Positions 41,983 to 52,015 of a stretch of DNA of 64,000 bases are shown here, in pieces. The notes under the pieces were generated by a model that had not been told where the DNA came from, searched no databases, and was given only the letters and a program-made list of their open reading frames with translations. Within the stretch, counting starts at the first letter, position 1; each line of letters opens with the position of its first letter. The position numbers and the translations under genes are program-made. Source of the stretch: Mycolicibacterium goodii (GTDB taxonomy: Bacteria; Actinomycetota; Actinomycetes; Mycobacteriales; Mycobacteriaceae); contig NZ_CP092364.2 in the NCBI RefSeq assembly GCF_022370755.2, positions 4,960,001 through 5,024,000 on the forward strand, read 5' to 3'.

Positions 41983-42855
41983 ATGACGGCACCATTCCTC
42001 GGCAGTGATGCCCTTGCCGACGGCACACTCACCCGCCACCAACTGCGCACGCGTTTCAAAACGCTCTATCCCAATGTCTACGTCCCCAAGAACGTCACGC
42101 CGTCGTTGACGCAGCGGACCGTCGGCGCCTGGCTGTGGTCCGGACGTCGCGGTGTCATATCGGGCCCTGCCGCTGCGGCATTACACGGCGCCAGATGGAT
42201 CGACCCGTCAATCCCTATCGACCTCATCCACGACAATCCGCGCCAACCGCGTGGCATCACAACCCGGCGCGACATCCTCTTGCCCGGAGAGACCGTCGCC
42301 ATCGGCGAGATGTTGCTGACCTCTGCTGCCAGAACAGCCTTCGACATCGGTCGACGCTCACCGACCAATCGCGGCGTCGCCCACCTCGATGCGCTGCTGC
42401 GGGCGACACGGTGCACGGTCGCCGACGTCGCGGATCTCGCCGTCCGCCATCGCGGTGCGCGTGGTCTGCGTCAGCTCGAGACGACACTGCCCTTGGTCGA
42501 TCCCGGCGCGCAATCCCCCAGAGAATCGTGGTTGCGTCTGCTCATCATCCGCGACGGTCTTCCCAAGCCCACCACCCAGATCCCGGTGGTGGCCGAAGAA
42601 GACGGCACCTTGCTTGCCTATCTCGACATGGGGTGGGAGGAGTGGATGGTCGCTGTCGAGTACGACGGAGATCAGCACCGCACCGACCGCCGGCAGTATG
42701 TCAAGGACATCCGACGCCTCGAGATGCTCGCCGAACTCGGCTGGATCGTGATTCGCGTGGTCGCCGAGGACGGCCGGGCCGAAATCCTCCGCAGAATCCG
42801 TGATGCCTTGACGACCCGGCAATCCAGTGTGCGTCCATGGCGGAAAGTCAGCTGA
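41983..42855 (+). CDS. Orphan protein with AbiEi-like N-terminus and restriction-endonuclease-like C-terminus
   Basis: A 290-residue protein common in mycobacteria in this form. The N-terminal third (DGTLTRHQLRTRF, YPNVYVPKNV, SGPAAAALHGARW) looks like the AbiEi-type winged-helix domain. The C-terminal part (AVEYDGDQHRTDRRQYVKDI, LGWIVIRVVAED) matches the DUF559/very-short-patch-repair-like nuclease fold with the E-x-D-G-x-Q-H core. The acidic residues are kept, so nuclease activity is possible but unproven. No partner toxin is adjacent. The start is ATG 41983; upstream codons overlap the pknG terminator region. Confidence 0.75.
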   Translation: MTAPFLGSDALADGTLTRHQLRTRFKTLYPNVYVPKNVTPSLTQRTVGAWLWSGRRGVISGPAAAALHGARWIDPSIPIDLIHDNPRQPRGITTRRDILLPGETVAIGEMLLTSAARTAFDIGRRSPTNRGVAHLDALLRATRCTVADVADLAVRHRGARGLRQLETTLPLVDPGAQSPRESWLRLLIIRDGLPKPTTQIPVVAEEDGTLLAYLDMGWEEWMVAVEYDGDQHRTDRRQYVKDIRRLEMLAELGWIVIRVVAEDGRAEILRRIRDALTTRQSSVRPWRKVS

Positions 42856-42890
42856 AAACCCGCCCTGCAAGCACACTCGATGCGAAGACG

Positions 42891-44021
42891 CTATACCACG
42901 TTCACGCAGGCACGCGCGATCGCAAGCTCTTCGTTGGTCGGCACGACAAGTACCGTGATCGCCGAGCCTGCTGTCGAGATGCAACGGGGCTCATCGGTTT
43001 TCGCAGAGTTCAGCGCGTCGTCGATCTCGATGCCCAAACCGCTCAGGCCGGCCAGCGCATCGCGGCGCACCATCGGGACGTTCTCGCCCACCCCGGCCGT
43101 GAAGCTGATGACGTCGGTGGCGCCCAGCACAGCCATGTACGCGCCGACGTATTTGCGGAGCCGGTGAATGTAGACGTCGTACGCCAGTTTCGCGTGCTCG
43201 TCACCGGATTCGATGAGCTCGCGGAGCTTGCGGAAATCGCTGGCACCACCGAGGCCACGCACACCGGAGCGGCGGTTGAGCATCGACTCGATGTCCTCAA
43301 CGCTCATGCCCGCGGTGCGCCACAGGTACATGATGACGCCGGGATCGATGTCGCCGCTGCGGGTGCCCATCACCAGGCCCTCCATCGGCGTCAGGCCCAT
43401 CGACGTGTCGACGGCCTTGCCGCCGGCGACCGCGGTGGCGGACGCACCGTTACCCAGGTGCAGCACAATCTGATTGAGCGATTCCAGGGGGCGGTCGAGG
43501 AAGATGGCGGCCTGCTGGCTGACGTATTCGTGGGACGTGCCGTGGAACCCGTACCGCTTGATGTGCCACTGCTCGGCGAGTTCGTGGTCGATGGCGTAGG
43601 TGGAGGCCGGCGCGGGCAGGTCGTGGAAGAACGCGGTGTCGAACACCGCGATGTGCGGCAGATCCGGCAGCAGCTTGCGCGCGACCTCGATGCCCTTGAT
43701 GGCTGGCGGATTGTGCAGCGGCGCCAGTGGCGACAGCTCACGCACCTTGTCCATCAGCTCGTCGTCGATCACCGACGGCTCGTAGAACGTCTTGCCGCCG
43801 TGAACCATCCGATGGCCGACGGCCACCAGGCCGAGATTCTCCAGACGTAGGCCGTTCGCGGCGAGTTCGTCGAACGCGGCGCGCAGTGCCGCGTCGTGGT
43901 CGGGCATCGCGTCCGACCCGATCTCCTCGATGATGCCCTCGGCCAGGAATTCGCCGCTCGCCGGTTTCACCACTGCGTATTTCAGGGAGGATGACCCGGA
44001 GTTGACCACGAGTACAGTCAC
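42891..44021 (-). CDS. ackA: Acetate kinase
   Basis: A 376-residue enzyme interconverting acetate and acetyl phosphate. Motifs: [16 protein letters not shown] at the start, [53 protein letters not shown] and [12 protein letters not shown]. Its ATG overlaps the pta stop by four bases, forming the pta-ackA operon (Rv0408-Rv0409). Confidence 0.97.
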   Translation of the reverse strand: MTVLVVNSGSSSLKYAVVKPASGEFLAEGIIEEIGSDAMPDHDAALRAAFDELAANGLRLENLGLVAVGHRMVHGGKTFYEPSVIDDELMDKVRELSPLAPLHNPPAIKGIEVARKLLPDLPHIAVFDTAFFHDLPAPASTYAIDHELAEQWHIKRYGFHGTSHEYVSQQAAIFLDRPLESLNQIVLHLGNGASATAVAGGKAVDTSMGLTPMEGLVMGTRSGDIDPGVIMYLWRTAGMSVEDIESMLNRRSGVRGLGGASDFRKLRELIESGDEHAKLAYDVYIHRLRKYVGAYMAVLGATDVISFTAGVGENVPMVRRDALAGLSGLGIEIDDALNSAKTDEPRCISTAGSAITVLVVPTNEELAIARACVNVV

Positions 44022-46096
44022 GACCGACCCTGCGCTTGGATCGCGGTGATCGCGACGGTGTTGACGATGTCCTCCACCAGCGCGCCTCGGGACAGATCGT
44101 TGACGGGCTTTTTGAGCCCTTGCAGCACAGGGCCGATCGCAATCGCACCGGCGCTGCGCTGTACGGCCTTGTACGTGTTGTTGCCGGTGTTGAGGTCGGG
44201 GAAGATCAGCACGGTCGCGCGCCCCGCCACCTCCGAATCGGGCATCTTGGTCTTGGCCACCGACGGTTCGACCGCGGCGTCGTATTGGATGGGCCCTTCC
44301 ACGAGCAACGTCTTGTCCCTCTCACGCACCAGATCTGTTGCCGCCCTGACCTTCTCGACGTCAGCGCCGGTACCTGAGGTGCCGGTCGAGTACGAGAGCA
44401 TCGCGACGCGCGGTTCGATGCCGAACTGTGCCGCGGTGCGCGCCGACGAGATCGCGATGTCGGCCAGTTGCTCGGCCGTGGGATCCGGCACGATCGCGCA
44501 GTCGCCGTAGGCGAGTACGCGATCCTCCAGGCACATCAAAAAGATGCTGGACACGGTCGACACGTCCGGGAGGGTCTTGATGATCTCGAACGCGGGCCGC
44601 ACCGTGTGGGCGGTGGTGTGTGCGGCGCCGGAGACCATGCCGTCGACCATGTCGTTGTGCACCAGCATGGTGCCGAAGTAGGACACGTCGACGATGATCT
44701 CGCGGGCCTGGTCCAGCGTGATGCCCTTGTGCTTGCGCAACTCGGCGTACTGCTGCGCGAACGCCTCGCACAGGTCGCTGGTGCGCGGGTCGAGCACGGT
44801 CGCCGCCGATAGGTCGACACCGAGTTCCGCGCCGCGGGAACGGATCTGGTTCTCCTCGCCGAGGATGGTCAGATCGGCGACACCGCGCCGCAACAGCCGT
44901 CCCGCGGCCTTGAGGATGCGGTCGTCCTCGCCTTCGGGCAACACAATGCGCTTGCGGTCGGCGCGCGCCCGGTCCAGCAGCTGGTAGGTGAACATCTGCG
45001 GCGTCGTGACCTCGGGAATCGGCAGGCGCAGCCGGGCCAGCAGCTCGTCGATGTCGACGTGGCGATCCATGATCTGCAGCGCGGTGTCGATCTTGCGCTG
45101 CGACGTCGCGGTGACCCGGCCGCGGGTGCCCGCGACCCTGCTCGCGGTCTCGAACGTGCCGTACTTCGTCGCCACGATCGGCAGCTTGAGACCCAGGCCG
45201 GAGACCAGTTTCCCGATCGCCGGGTGCAGCTCGAGGCCACCGTTGAGGATGATGGTCGACAGGGACGGGAATCCTTCGGCGGCATGCGCGCTGACCACCG
45301 CGAGCACGACATCGGAGCGGTCACCCGGCGTGATCACGGCGATGCCCTCGGTGAGGCGTTCCAGCACGTGCTCGGCGGTCATCCCGGCGACCAGGACACC
45401 GAGCGCCTCGCGCGACAACAGCGCGGGATCTCCCGCCACGACGGTGCCGTCGACGGCCCGCTGCAGTTCCGCGACCGACGGCGCCACCAGCAGAGGTTCC
45501 TCGGGCAGCACGTAGGCCGGCGGGCCGAGCGGTTTCAGGGCCTTCGCGACGGCCGCGAGCTGGGCCGGGTCGCACCGGTTGGCGACCACAGCGGCGGTGT
45601 GCGCGTGCTGGCCCGCGAGTTCGGCGAGGCACACCTCGACGACGTGCACCACCTCGTCCGGGGTGCGGTCGGCGGCCTTGACGGCGAGGACGACGGGCGC
45701 GCCGAGGTTGACCGCGATGCGCGCGTTCATGCTCAGCTCGCTGGGGGTGGCGATGTCGGTGTAGTCGCTGCCGACGATCAGCACCGCGTCGCATTGATCG
45801 GCGACGCGGTGGTACCGGTCGACGATCTCGGCGATGGCAGCGTCGGGATCCTCGTGGACCTGCTGGTAGCCGACGCCGACGCAATCTTCGTAGGGAAGTC
45901 CGGCAGTGGTCCCGGCGAGCAGTAACTCCAGGATGTAGTCGCGGTCCTCACCCAGGCGCGTGATGGGCCGGAACACCCCGACCCTCGGTACGGTCGCGGC
46001 CAGTCGGTGCAGAATGCCCAGCGCGATCGTCGACTTGCCGGTGTCGCCCTCGGGTGAGGCGATGTAGATCGCGGTCGCTGTCTCTCCCTCGGGCAC
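44018..46096 (-). CDS. pta: Phosphate acetyltransferase (long, two-domain form)
   Basis: A 692-residue enzyme converting acetyl-CoA and phosphate to acetyl phosphate. The N-terminal region is P-loop-like ([19 protein letters not shown]), followed by a DRTGG domain (about residues 220-330). The catalytic PTA_PTB domain covers about 370-690 ([75 protein letters not shown]). Coupled to ackA. In M. tuberculosis the next gene upstream is fgd1; here a five-gene amine cluster intervenes. Confidence 0.96.
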   Translation of the reverse strand: MPEGETATAIYIASPEGDTGKSTIALGILHRLAATVPRVGVFRPITRLGEDRDYILELLLAGTTAGLPYEDCVGVGYQQVHEDPDAAIAEIVDRYHRVADQCDAVLIVGSDYTDIATPSELSMNARIAVNLGAPVVLAVKAADRTPDEVVHVVEVCLAELAGQHAHTAAVVANRCDPAQLAAVAKALKPLGPPAYVLPEEPLLVAPSVAELQRAVDGTVVAGDPALLSREALGVLVAGMTAEHVLERLTEGIAVITPGDRSDVVLAVVSAHAAEGFPSLSTIILNGGLELHPAIGKLVSGLGLKLPIVATKYGTFETASRVAGTRGRVTATSQRKIDTALQIMDRHVDIDELLARLRLPIPEVTTPQMFTYQLLDRARADRKRIVLPEGEDDRILKAAGRLLRRGVADLTILGEENQIRSRGAELGVDLSAATVLDPRTSDLCEAFAQQYAELRKHKGITLDQAREIIVDVSYFGTMLVHNDMVDGMVSGAAHTTAHTVRPAFEIIKTLPDVSTVSSIFLMCLEDRVLAYGDCAIVPDPTAEQLADIAISSARTAAQFGIEPRVAMLSYSTGTSGTGADVEKVRAATDLVRERDKTLLVEGPIQYDAAVEPSVAKTKMPDSEVAGRATVLIFPDLNTGNNTYKAVQRSAGAIAIGPVLQGLKKPVNDLSRGALVEDIVNTVAITAIQAQGRS

Positions 46097-46117
46097 GACC
46101 TACAGCATCCCACTTGT

Positions 46118-47440
46118 TCAGCGAAGACGTGCCAGCGCCCCCGAGAATTCCGTACAGAACCAGTCGACGTCGGCCATCGAGAACACCAGCGGCGGTCTGA
46201 TCTTGAGGACGTTGCCGTAGGTGCCGCACACCGAGATCAGCACGTGCCGATCACGCATCTCGTTGACCAGATCGTGGGCGCGCATGCGGTCCGGCGTCGC
46301 GGTGTCACGGTCGTCGACCACCTCGACGCCGAGGTACAGCCCGGCGCCGCGGACGTCACCGATGTGCGGGTGGTCGGCGGAGATGCGGGCGAGTTCGTCC
46401 CGCAGCGCGGCGCCGACGGTGGCGGCATTGGCCACGAGGTGCTCGTTCTCGATGACGTCGAGGACCGCGCCGGCGGCGGCCATCGACACGGGGTTGCCGC
46501 CGAAGGTGTTGAAGTAGGGCACGCCGCGCGCGAACGGTTCGAGCACCGCGCTGCGTGCCGCCATCGCGGCAACGGGCAGCCCGTTGGCCATGGGCTTGCC
46601 CATGGTCACCAGGTCCGGGACCACCCCGTGCCGCGCGAAACCCCACATGTGATCGCCGGTGCGGCCGAAACCGGGCTGCACCTCGTCGGCGACGAACACC
46701 CCTCCCGCGGCGCGCGCGGCCTCCACCGCCGGTGCCAGCACCGAGCTGTCCGGATAGATGCCGTCCGACGAGAAGAAGGTGTCGACGATCAGGCAGCTGA
46801 GGCCGTATCCGGAGCTCTGCAGGTCGGCGATCGCGGCCTCGACGTCGGCGCGGAACCGTGCCGCGACGTTTCCGCCGCCACGGTAACTGTCGGGCGCAGC
46901 GACGGTGCGCACATGTGCGCCGACCACGGTCTCTCCGCCAATCGACGGCGAAATCGCCGTCACGGCTTCGGTATTGCCGTGGTAGGCGTCGCGCGTGACC
47001 ACGACGCCGCGCGCGCCGGTGTACATCTGCGCGACGCGCAGCGCGAGGTCGTTGGCCTCGGACCCGGTGCAGGCATACATCACCTGGTCAACCTCATCGG
47101 GCATGCCGGCGAGCAGCCGCTGCGAGTACGCGACGATGCCGTCGTGCAGGTACCGGGTGTGGGTGTTGAGTGTCTCGAGCTGGCGGGTCACCTCTGCGAC
47201 GACGTGGGGATGGCAGTGCCCCACGCTGACGACGTTGTTGTAGGCGTCGAGGTAACGCACGCCGTCGGCGTCGAACATGTGGCTGCCCCGGCCGCGGACC
47301 AGGTGCACCGGCCGTTCGTAGAACAACCGGTACGCCGGCCCGAGCAAGCGGGTGCGGGCCGAGATCAACCGTTCGGTACCCGGATCGATCGCCTGATCGC
47401 CCGTATAGCTGTTGGAATCCATGATGTTGGAAAACCTCAT
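46118..47440 (-). CDS. Class III PLP aminotransferase-fold phospho-lyase (AGXT2L/ethanolamine-phosphate type)
   Basis: A 440-residue PLP enzyme. Motifs: VGHCHPHVV, LNTHTRYLHDGIV, CTGSEANDLALRVAQMYTG, TRDAYHGNTEAV, FVADEVQPGFGRTGDHMWGF, the PLP lysine in TMGKPMANGLPVAA, FNTFGGNPVS and LKIRPPLVFS. This motif string is that of AGXT2L1/AGXT2L2 (ethanolamine-phosphate and 5-phosphohydroxylysine phospho-lyases) rather than ordinary omega-transaminases. A kinase-like gene nearby supports that reading. ATG 47440 follows AAAGGGG; ATG 47422 is an alternative. Read with the APC permease upstream. Confidence 0.85.
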   Translation of the reverse strand: MRFSNIMDSNSYTGDQAIDPGTERLISARTRLLGPAYRLFYERPVHLVRGRGSHMFDADGVRYLDAYNNVVSVGHCHPHVVAEVTRQLETLNTHTRYLHDGIVAYSQRLLAGMPDEVDQVMYACTGSEANDLALRVAQMYTGARGVVVTRDAYHGNTEAVTAISPSIGGETVVGAHVRTVAAPDSYRGGGNVAARFRADVEAAIADLQSSGYGLSCLIVDTFFSSDGIYPDSSVLAPAVEAARAAGGVFVADEVQPGFGRTGDHMWGFARHGVVPDLVTMGKPMANGLPVAAMAARSAVLEPFARGVPYFNTFGGNPVSMAAAGAVLDVIENEHLVANAATVGAALRDELARISADHPHIGDVRGAGLYLGVEVVDDRDTATPDRMRAHDLVNEMRDRHVLISVCGTYGNVLKIRPPLVFSMADVDWFCTEFSGALARLR

Positions 47441-47499
47441 GTTCCCAACCCCTTTCGTACCCATGTCAGTTGTCTCGGTCTCGGCCCGCAACCTCTCGA

Positions 47500-49071
47500 T
47501 CAGCGCTCGTGTGATTCTTCCAACACGGTCCGGCCGAGATCGGCATAGCGGTTGGGGTCCTTGGCCTTCAAGAACAGCGCAAGCAGTACTCCGCCGATAC
47601 CGACGATGCCAACAACATACGGGATCGCACCGAAGATCCAGTCGGTGGCCGCGTCACCGGCCGCGAACGACGCGTTCTTGGCCAGCAGGTAGATGACGTA
47701 GAGCATGCCGACGCCGCCCAGCAGTGGGGCGAGAAACGTCTTGAACCAGTGTGCGGTCTCGGGGTGCCGCTTGTGCACGTGGAAGTAGGAGATCACCGAG
47801 AACGCCGCCAGTGCCTGCACGATCATGATCGCGGTGGTACCCAGCAGCGCCATCAGGCCGTACAGCTCGGTGTACGGATCTCGTCCGGTGAGGTCGAAGA
47901 ACAGCACCACCAGGGTCGCGAAGCCGGTCTGGACGAACCCGGCGATGTGCGGCGAGCCGTGCACCGGGTGCGTGGCGCCGATGGTCCTGCGCATACCGGG
48001 GACGACGTTCTCGCGGCCGATCGCGTACAGGTACCGCGCGGCGCAGTTGTGGAACGCCATACCGCACGCGAACGACCCCGTCATCAGCAGGATCTTGAAC
48101 AGGTCGACGGCCCACACCCCGAGGTGCTCGTGCACCGGGTTGAAGAAGATGTTGCCCGCGGTCTCCGAATCCTGTGCCAGCGCAATGGCATTCTGCGGAC
48201 CGGTGCCGACGATGGCCAGCCATGACACGATCACATAGAAGGCGCCGATGCCGATCACCGAGCTGACCACCGCGATCGGGATGATCTTCTTGGGGTTGCG
48301 CGACTCCTCGCCGTACATGGCGCTCGATTCGAACCCGACCCACGACCAGAACGCGAAGAACAGGCCGACGCCCGCGGAGCCGGCGACGGCGATCATGCTT
48401 CCGTCAGTGCCCGCCACCTCACCGGAGAGACTCTGAAAACCGTTGAGCGGGTTGAGCGATCCGAGCGACCAGCCCTGCGGGCCGCCACCGGTGAACACCA
48501 CCGACAGCGCCATCAACGCGAGCATCACGATCTCGGTGACGAGGAACACCCCGAGCACCTTCGCGGCAAGGTTGATGTCGAAGTAGGTCAGCACCGCGTT
48601 GACCGCGAGCATGACGACCGCGAACACGATCCACGGCACGTCGACGTCGAAAAAGGACTTGAACAGATCGTTGCCGAAGAACGCGAAGATACCGATCAAC
48701 GAGGCTTCGAAGACCATGTAGGCCAACGCCGTCAGGAATCCCGCACCCAGGCCGACAACGCGGCCCAGCCCGTGGCTGATGTAGCCGTAGAACGCGCCGG
48801 TCGCGGTGATGTGCTTGCTCATCGCGGCATAGCCGATGGCGAACAACGTCAGGACGATCGTGGCGACGAAGTACCCGGCGGGCGCGTACGCACCGTTGCC
48901 GAAGCCCACCGCGATCGGGACGTTGCCGACCATGGCCGTGATGGGTGCGGCGGTTGCGACCGCCATGAACATGACGCCGACCAGGCCCACCGCGTTGGGC
49001 TTGAGGCGCTGGATGGCTTCTGAAGACGTCGACGCCTTTCCAGGCGCCGAGGGGTCGATGATCTCACTCAT
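47500..49071 (-). CDS. APC-family amine/amino acid permease of the kinase/phospho-lyase cluster
   Basis: A 523-residue transporter with 12-14 helices. It has the APC start (NAVGLVGVMFMAVATAAPITA), AFWSWVGFESSAMYGEESRNP in the middle and long amphipathic loops. ATG 49071 has AGGAC upstream; the in-frame extension to 49170 would be unlike any permease. It leads the aminotransferase (59-bp gap) and is divergent from the kinase gene. It probably imports the amine or amino alcohol the cluster degrades. Confidence 0.88.
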   Translation of the reverse strand: MSEIIDPSAPGKASTSSEAIQRLKPNAVGLVGVMFMAVATAAPITAMVGNVPIAVGFGNGAYAPAGYFVATIVLTLFAIGYAAMSKHITATGAFYGYISHGLGRVVGLGAGFLTALAYMVFEASLIGIFAFFGNDLFKSFFDVDVPWIVFAVVMLAVNAVLTYFDINLAAKVLGVFLVTEIVMLALMALSVVFTGGGPQGWSLGSLNPLNGFQSLSGEVAGTDGSMIAVAGSAGVGLFFAFWSWVGFESSAMYGEESRNPKKIIPIAVVSSVIGIGAFYVIVSWLAIVGTGPQNAIALAQDSETAGNIFFNPVHEHLGVWAVDLFKILLMTGSFACGMAFHNCAARYLYAIGRENVVPGMRRTIGATHPVHGSPHIAGFVQTGFATLVVLFFDLTGRDPYTELYGLMALLGTTAIMIVQALAAFSVISYFHVHKRHPETAHWFKTFLAPLLGGVGMLYVIYLLAKNASFAAGDAATDWIFGAIPYVVGIVGIGGVLLALFLKAKDPNRYADLGRTVLEESHER

Positions 49072-49111
49072 TGGGGTCCTAATCCGTCCCTGGAAAGCAG
49101 GGAAATTGCCG

Positions 49112-49132
49112 GACCAATATTTGGTCTGGTCT
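49112..49132. promoter_or_regulatory. GntR-type operator candidate in the permease/kinase divergent promoter
   Basis: GACCAATATTTGGTC (49112-49126) is a perfect 15-bp palindrome, and its right half TTGGTCT is followed directly by another TGGTCT (49127-49132). A further TTGGTCT lies at 49285-49291, 33 bases before the kinase start. HutC/DasR-type GntR proteins recognise sites built on TGGTCT half sites, and the cluster encodes such a regulator (51159-51923). The remaining ~240 bp of this gap show nothing else I can name. Confidence 0.5.
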
Positions 49133-49324
49133 GGGGATGTCGACGACGACTCTGTGGTGCGACGGGGCAATTGTTACCGCGCCCAGATCCGTTGGTCAAC
49201 TTGGAATAACCTGTGCCAACGGGCTTTGTTGCGGTCATGTTTCGAAGCTGAGAGCCATGCAACGACAACGTAAAAATTCTCGATTTGGTCTGCTCTGCTC
49301 GCCCTTTTGGTCCACACTCTTCGC

Positions 49325-50362
49325 ATGCCGGGACTTCCTGCTGACCATGAACTGTTCGCGCGCGCCGCCCTCGGCGCCTATCGGCGCGACCTCGACACTC
49401 CGTTGCGTCTGCTCAGCCTGTCGGAGAACGCGACGTATCTGGCCGGCGATCCGGACGGTGACGCCGAACCGATCGTGCTGCGCGTCCACCGCCCGGACTA
49501 CCACTCCGTGGCGGGTATCACCTCGGAGCTGTCGTGGATGGCCGCATTACGACGCGAAACCAATGTCAGTACACCGGAACTCGTACCGGCCAGTGACGGT
49601 GACCAGGTGGTCGCGGCCACCGTTGGCGACCGCACGCTGTACGTCGACGCCGTGAGCTTCGTGTCCGGGTGCACGGCCGAGGAGGCCCCGGATGTCGTGG
49701 GTTTCGCCGAACTCGGTGAGCTGACGGCGATCATGCACGACCACGCCCAGAGCTGGACGGCGCCGGCATCGTTCACGCGGTTCAGCTGGGATCTCGACGC
49801 GATCCTGGGCCCCGAGGCGCGCTGGGGAAACTGGCGTGACGCACCCGCACTCACCGAGGACGACAAGGCCTCGATCAGCCGCGCCGTCGCCGAGATCACC
49901 AGACGGATCACCGAATTCGGCGCGTCGCCGGACCGCTACGGGCTCATCCACGCTGACCTGCGGCTGTCGAACCTCATGGTCGATCCCGCGTCGCCGGGCA
50001 CCGGTATCACCGTGATCGACTTCGATGACTGCGGCTGGGGCTGGCACCTGGCCGATCTCGCCGCCGTGGTGTCGTGGCTGGAGGAATCCCCGGAGGCCGG
50101 CGGCATCATCGCCGAGTGGCTGCGCGGATACCGGGCGGTGCGAGCCCTCCCCGACGAGCACCTGGCGTTGATCCCGACGTTCGTCCTGCTGCGCCGCGTG
50201 CAGTTGACGGCGTGGATCGCCTCACACGCCGATGCCGACGCCGCGATCTCCGTCGGCGCCGACTACGCGCGCGGCACCGCACGTCTCGCGCAGCGCTACC
50301 TCGACGACCAAAGTTGGCTACAAGAGGCCATCTTCGCTTCACCCCTCACCCCGACAGCATGA
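49325..50362 (+). CDS. APH-family small-molecule kinase (homoserine/choline/hydroxylysine-kinase-like)
   Basis: A 345-residue phosphotransferase of the aminoglycoside-kinase fold. The catalytic loop is [12 protein letters not shown] (H-x-D-x-x-x-x-N) and the metal-binding Asp follows in [11 protein letters not shown]. The N-lobe has [13 protein letters not shown] and [12 protein letters not shown] with the ATP lysine replaced by Arg/His-rich context, as in this family. With a phospho-lyase-like aminotransferase next door, it likely phosphorylates an amino alcohol such as ethanolamine or hydroxylysine. ATG 49325 is chosen as the first in-frame ATG near the fold. It starts the kinase-SDR-GntR operon. 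Confidence 0.82.
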   Translation: MPGLPADHELFARAALGAYRRDLDTPLRLLSLSENATYLAGDPDGDAEPIVLRVHRPDYHSVAGITSELSWMAALRRETNVSTPELVPASDGDQVVAATVGDRTLYVDAVSFVSGCTAEEAPDVVGFAELGELTAIMHDHAQSWTAPASFTRFSWDLDAILGPEARWGNWRDAPALTEDDKASISRAVAEITRRITEFGASPDRYGLIHADLRLSNLMVDPASPGTGITVIDFDDCGWGWHLADLAAVVSWLEESPEAGGIIAEWLRGYRAVRALPDEHLALIPTFVLLRRVQLTAWIASHADADAAISVGADYARGTARLAQRYLDDQSWLQEAIFASPLTPTA

Positions 50363-50373
50363 CAAGGAGAAAC

Positions 50374-51150
50374 ATGTTCGACCTGCAGGGCCGCTCCGTG
50401 GTGGTCACCGGCGGAACCAAAGGCATCGGCCGCGGTATCGCCACGGTCTTCGCTCGGGCGGGCGCCAACGTGGCGGTGGCCGGACGCTCCACCGCCGACA
50501 TCGACACGTGTGTGGCCGATCTCGAGCAGTTGGGTTCCGGCAAGGTCATCGGTGTGCAGACCGACGTCAGCGACCGCGACCAGTGCGAAGCCCTCGCATC
50601 ACGTACGGTCGAGGCGTTCGGCGGCATCGACGTGGTGTGCGCCAACGCCGGGGTCTTTCCCGACGCGCCGTTGGCGACCATGACGCCCGAGCAGCTCACC
50701 GGGATCTTCGCCGTGAATGTCAACGGCACGTTCTACGCGGTCCAGGCCTGTCTGGATGCGCTCATCGCATCGGGCAGCGGCCGCGTGGTGCTGACGTCGT
50801 CGATCACCGGCCCCATCACCGGCTACCCGGGCTGGTCACACTACGGCGCCACCAAGGCCGCGCAGCTGGGCTTCATGCGCACGGCAGCAATCGAATTGGC
50901 GCCCCACAAGATCACTGTCAACGCAATCCTGCCCGGCAACATCATGACCGAGGGATTGCTCGACAACGGCGAGGAGTACATCGCCAGCATGGCACGCTCC
51001 ATCCCGGCAGGCGCGCTGGGCACCCCGGAGGACATCGGCCACCTCGCAGCCTTCCTGGCCACCAAGGAGGCCGGTTACATCACCGGCCAGGCCATCGCCG
51101 TCGACGGTGGACAGGTGCTGCCCGAGTCCCTGGACGCGATCGCGACGTAG
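50374..51150 (+). CDS. SDR-family dehydrogenase of the amine cluster
   Basis: A 258-residue classical [30 protein letters not shown] (NAG position), [20 protein letters not shown] (Ser/Tyr) with K next, PGNIMTEG, and [18 protein letters not shown] sits at proper distance from ATG 50374. It follows the kinase by 11 bases and precedes the GntR gene by 8, so all three are cotranscribed. It may oxidise or reduce the carbonyl product of the phospho-lyase step. Confidence 0.9.
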   Translation: MFDLQGRSVVVTGGTKGIGRGIATVFARAGANVAVAGRSTADIDTCVADLEQLGSGKVIGVQTDVSDRDQCEALASRTVEAFGGIDVVCANAGVFPDAPLATMTPEQLTGIFAVNVNGTFYAVQACLDALIASGSGRVVLTSSITGPITGYPGWSHYGATKAAQLGFMRTAAIELAPHKITVNAILPGNIMTEGLLDNGEEYIASMARSIPAGALGTPEDIGHLAAFLATKEAGYITGQAIAVDGGQVLPESLDAIAT

Positions 51151-51158
51151 CACCGGCC

Positions 51159-51923
51159 ATGGAGGAGACGTCCGGCGGTCCGGTGGCCGAAGACGTACGC
51201 CGCCGAATTCTGTCCATGCTGGCCCAGGGCATGCTGCGCCCGGGTTCGCGGCTGGGCACCGAACGCGAGATGGCGGACACCTTCGCGGTGTCGCGGTCGA
51301 CGTTGCGCAGCGCCCTGCTGCCGTTGAGCCAGGCCGGTGTGCTGGAGCGTCGCACCGGCCGCAACGGTGGCACGTTCGTCCGCGCCGACGTCGTGCAGCG
51401 CAACGCGGCCGAGTTGGCCGGTCTGCCCGCCCGCCTGCACAGCGGCGGGCACACCAGTACCAGCCGCGTGCTGGGCACAGACCGCAGGCCGGCGACCACC
51501 ATCGAGGCCGAGGCACTCGAAGTACCGGACGGCGCAGACATCTTCACCATCCGGCGCTTACGGTTCGCCGACGGTGTGCCCCTGTCGGTGGATCTCGCGT
51601 GCTTCGTCGCCGAGCGTATGAACGATCTGCTCGAACAACCGCTCGGCGGCTCGCTCTACGAGCTGCTGCAAGTGCGTTACGGGCTGGTGCCCGCCACCAC
51701 GACCGAGACGATCGAGGTGGTGAGCGCCAGCCCCCGCGAGGCCCAGTGGCTGGACATCGCGCACCGCAAACCGCTGTTGGCCATCACACGGGTGACCCGC
51801 GACGATTCGGGCAGGCCGTTCGAATACGCCTACGATCTCTTCCGCGCCGACCGCGTGCGTCTCACCGCGACCAGCCACGGCACCGTCGGCGCGGTCGAAC
51901 GGTCGGTCAGCAGCACGGCCTGA
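51159..51923 (+). CDS. GntR-family regulator with UTRA effector domain (HutC subfamily)
   Basis: A 254-residue repressor-type protein. The winged HTH is at about residues 8-75 (GPVAEDVRRRILSMLAQGML, GTEREMADTFAVSRSTLRSA), and the UTRA ligand-binding domain extends to the C-terminus (ALEVPDGADIFTIRRLRFAD, GSLYELLQVRYGL, PLLAITRVTRDDSGRPFEYA). It ends the kinase-SDR operon and most likely controls the divergent permease/kinase promoters through the TGGTCT sites. A strong hairpin lies between it and the convergent fgd1. Confidence 0.9.
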   Translation: MEETSGGPVAEDVRRRILSMLAQGMLRPGSRLGTEREMADTFAVSRSTLRSALLPLSQAGVLERRTGRNGGTFVRADVVQRNAAELAGLPARLHSGGHTSTSRVLGTDRRPATTIEAEALEVPDGADIFTIRRLRFADGVPLSVDLACFVAERMNDLLEQPLGGSLYELLQVRYGLVPATTTETIEVVSASPREAQWLDIAHRKPLLAITRVTRDDSGRPFEYAYDLFRADRVRLTATSHGTVGAVERSVSSTA

Positions 51924-51929
51924 ACCAAC

Positions 51930-51996
51930 ACCGCGAGCGGGCGTGTTTGCCGCCCGACACACCGTCGAACAGCAGCACTGCACGCACGCTCGCGGT
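51930..51996. terminator. Long-armed hairpin between gntR and fgd1 (bidirectional terminator)
   Basis: 16-bp arms with one mismatch, ACCGCGAGCGGGCGTG (51930-51945) and CACGCACGCTCGCGGT (51981-51996), flank a 35-base loop. It fills the gap between two convergent genes. No T-tract. Similar GCGAGCGTGCG-type dyads are frequent at mycobacterial convergent ends, as I remember, so it may be one copy of a dispersed family. Confidence 0.6.
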
Positions 51997-52015
51997 GCAC
52001 GAGCGCGCCCAATTA

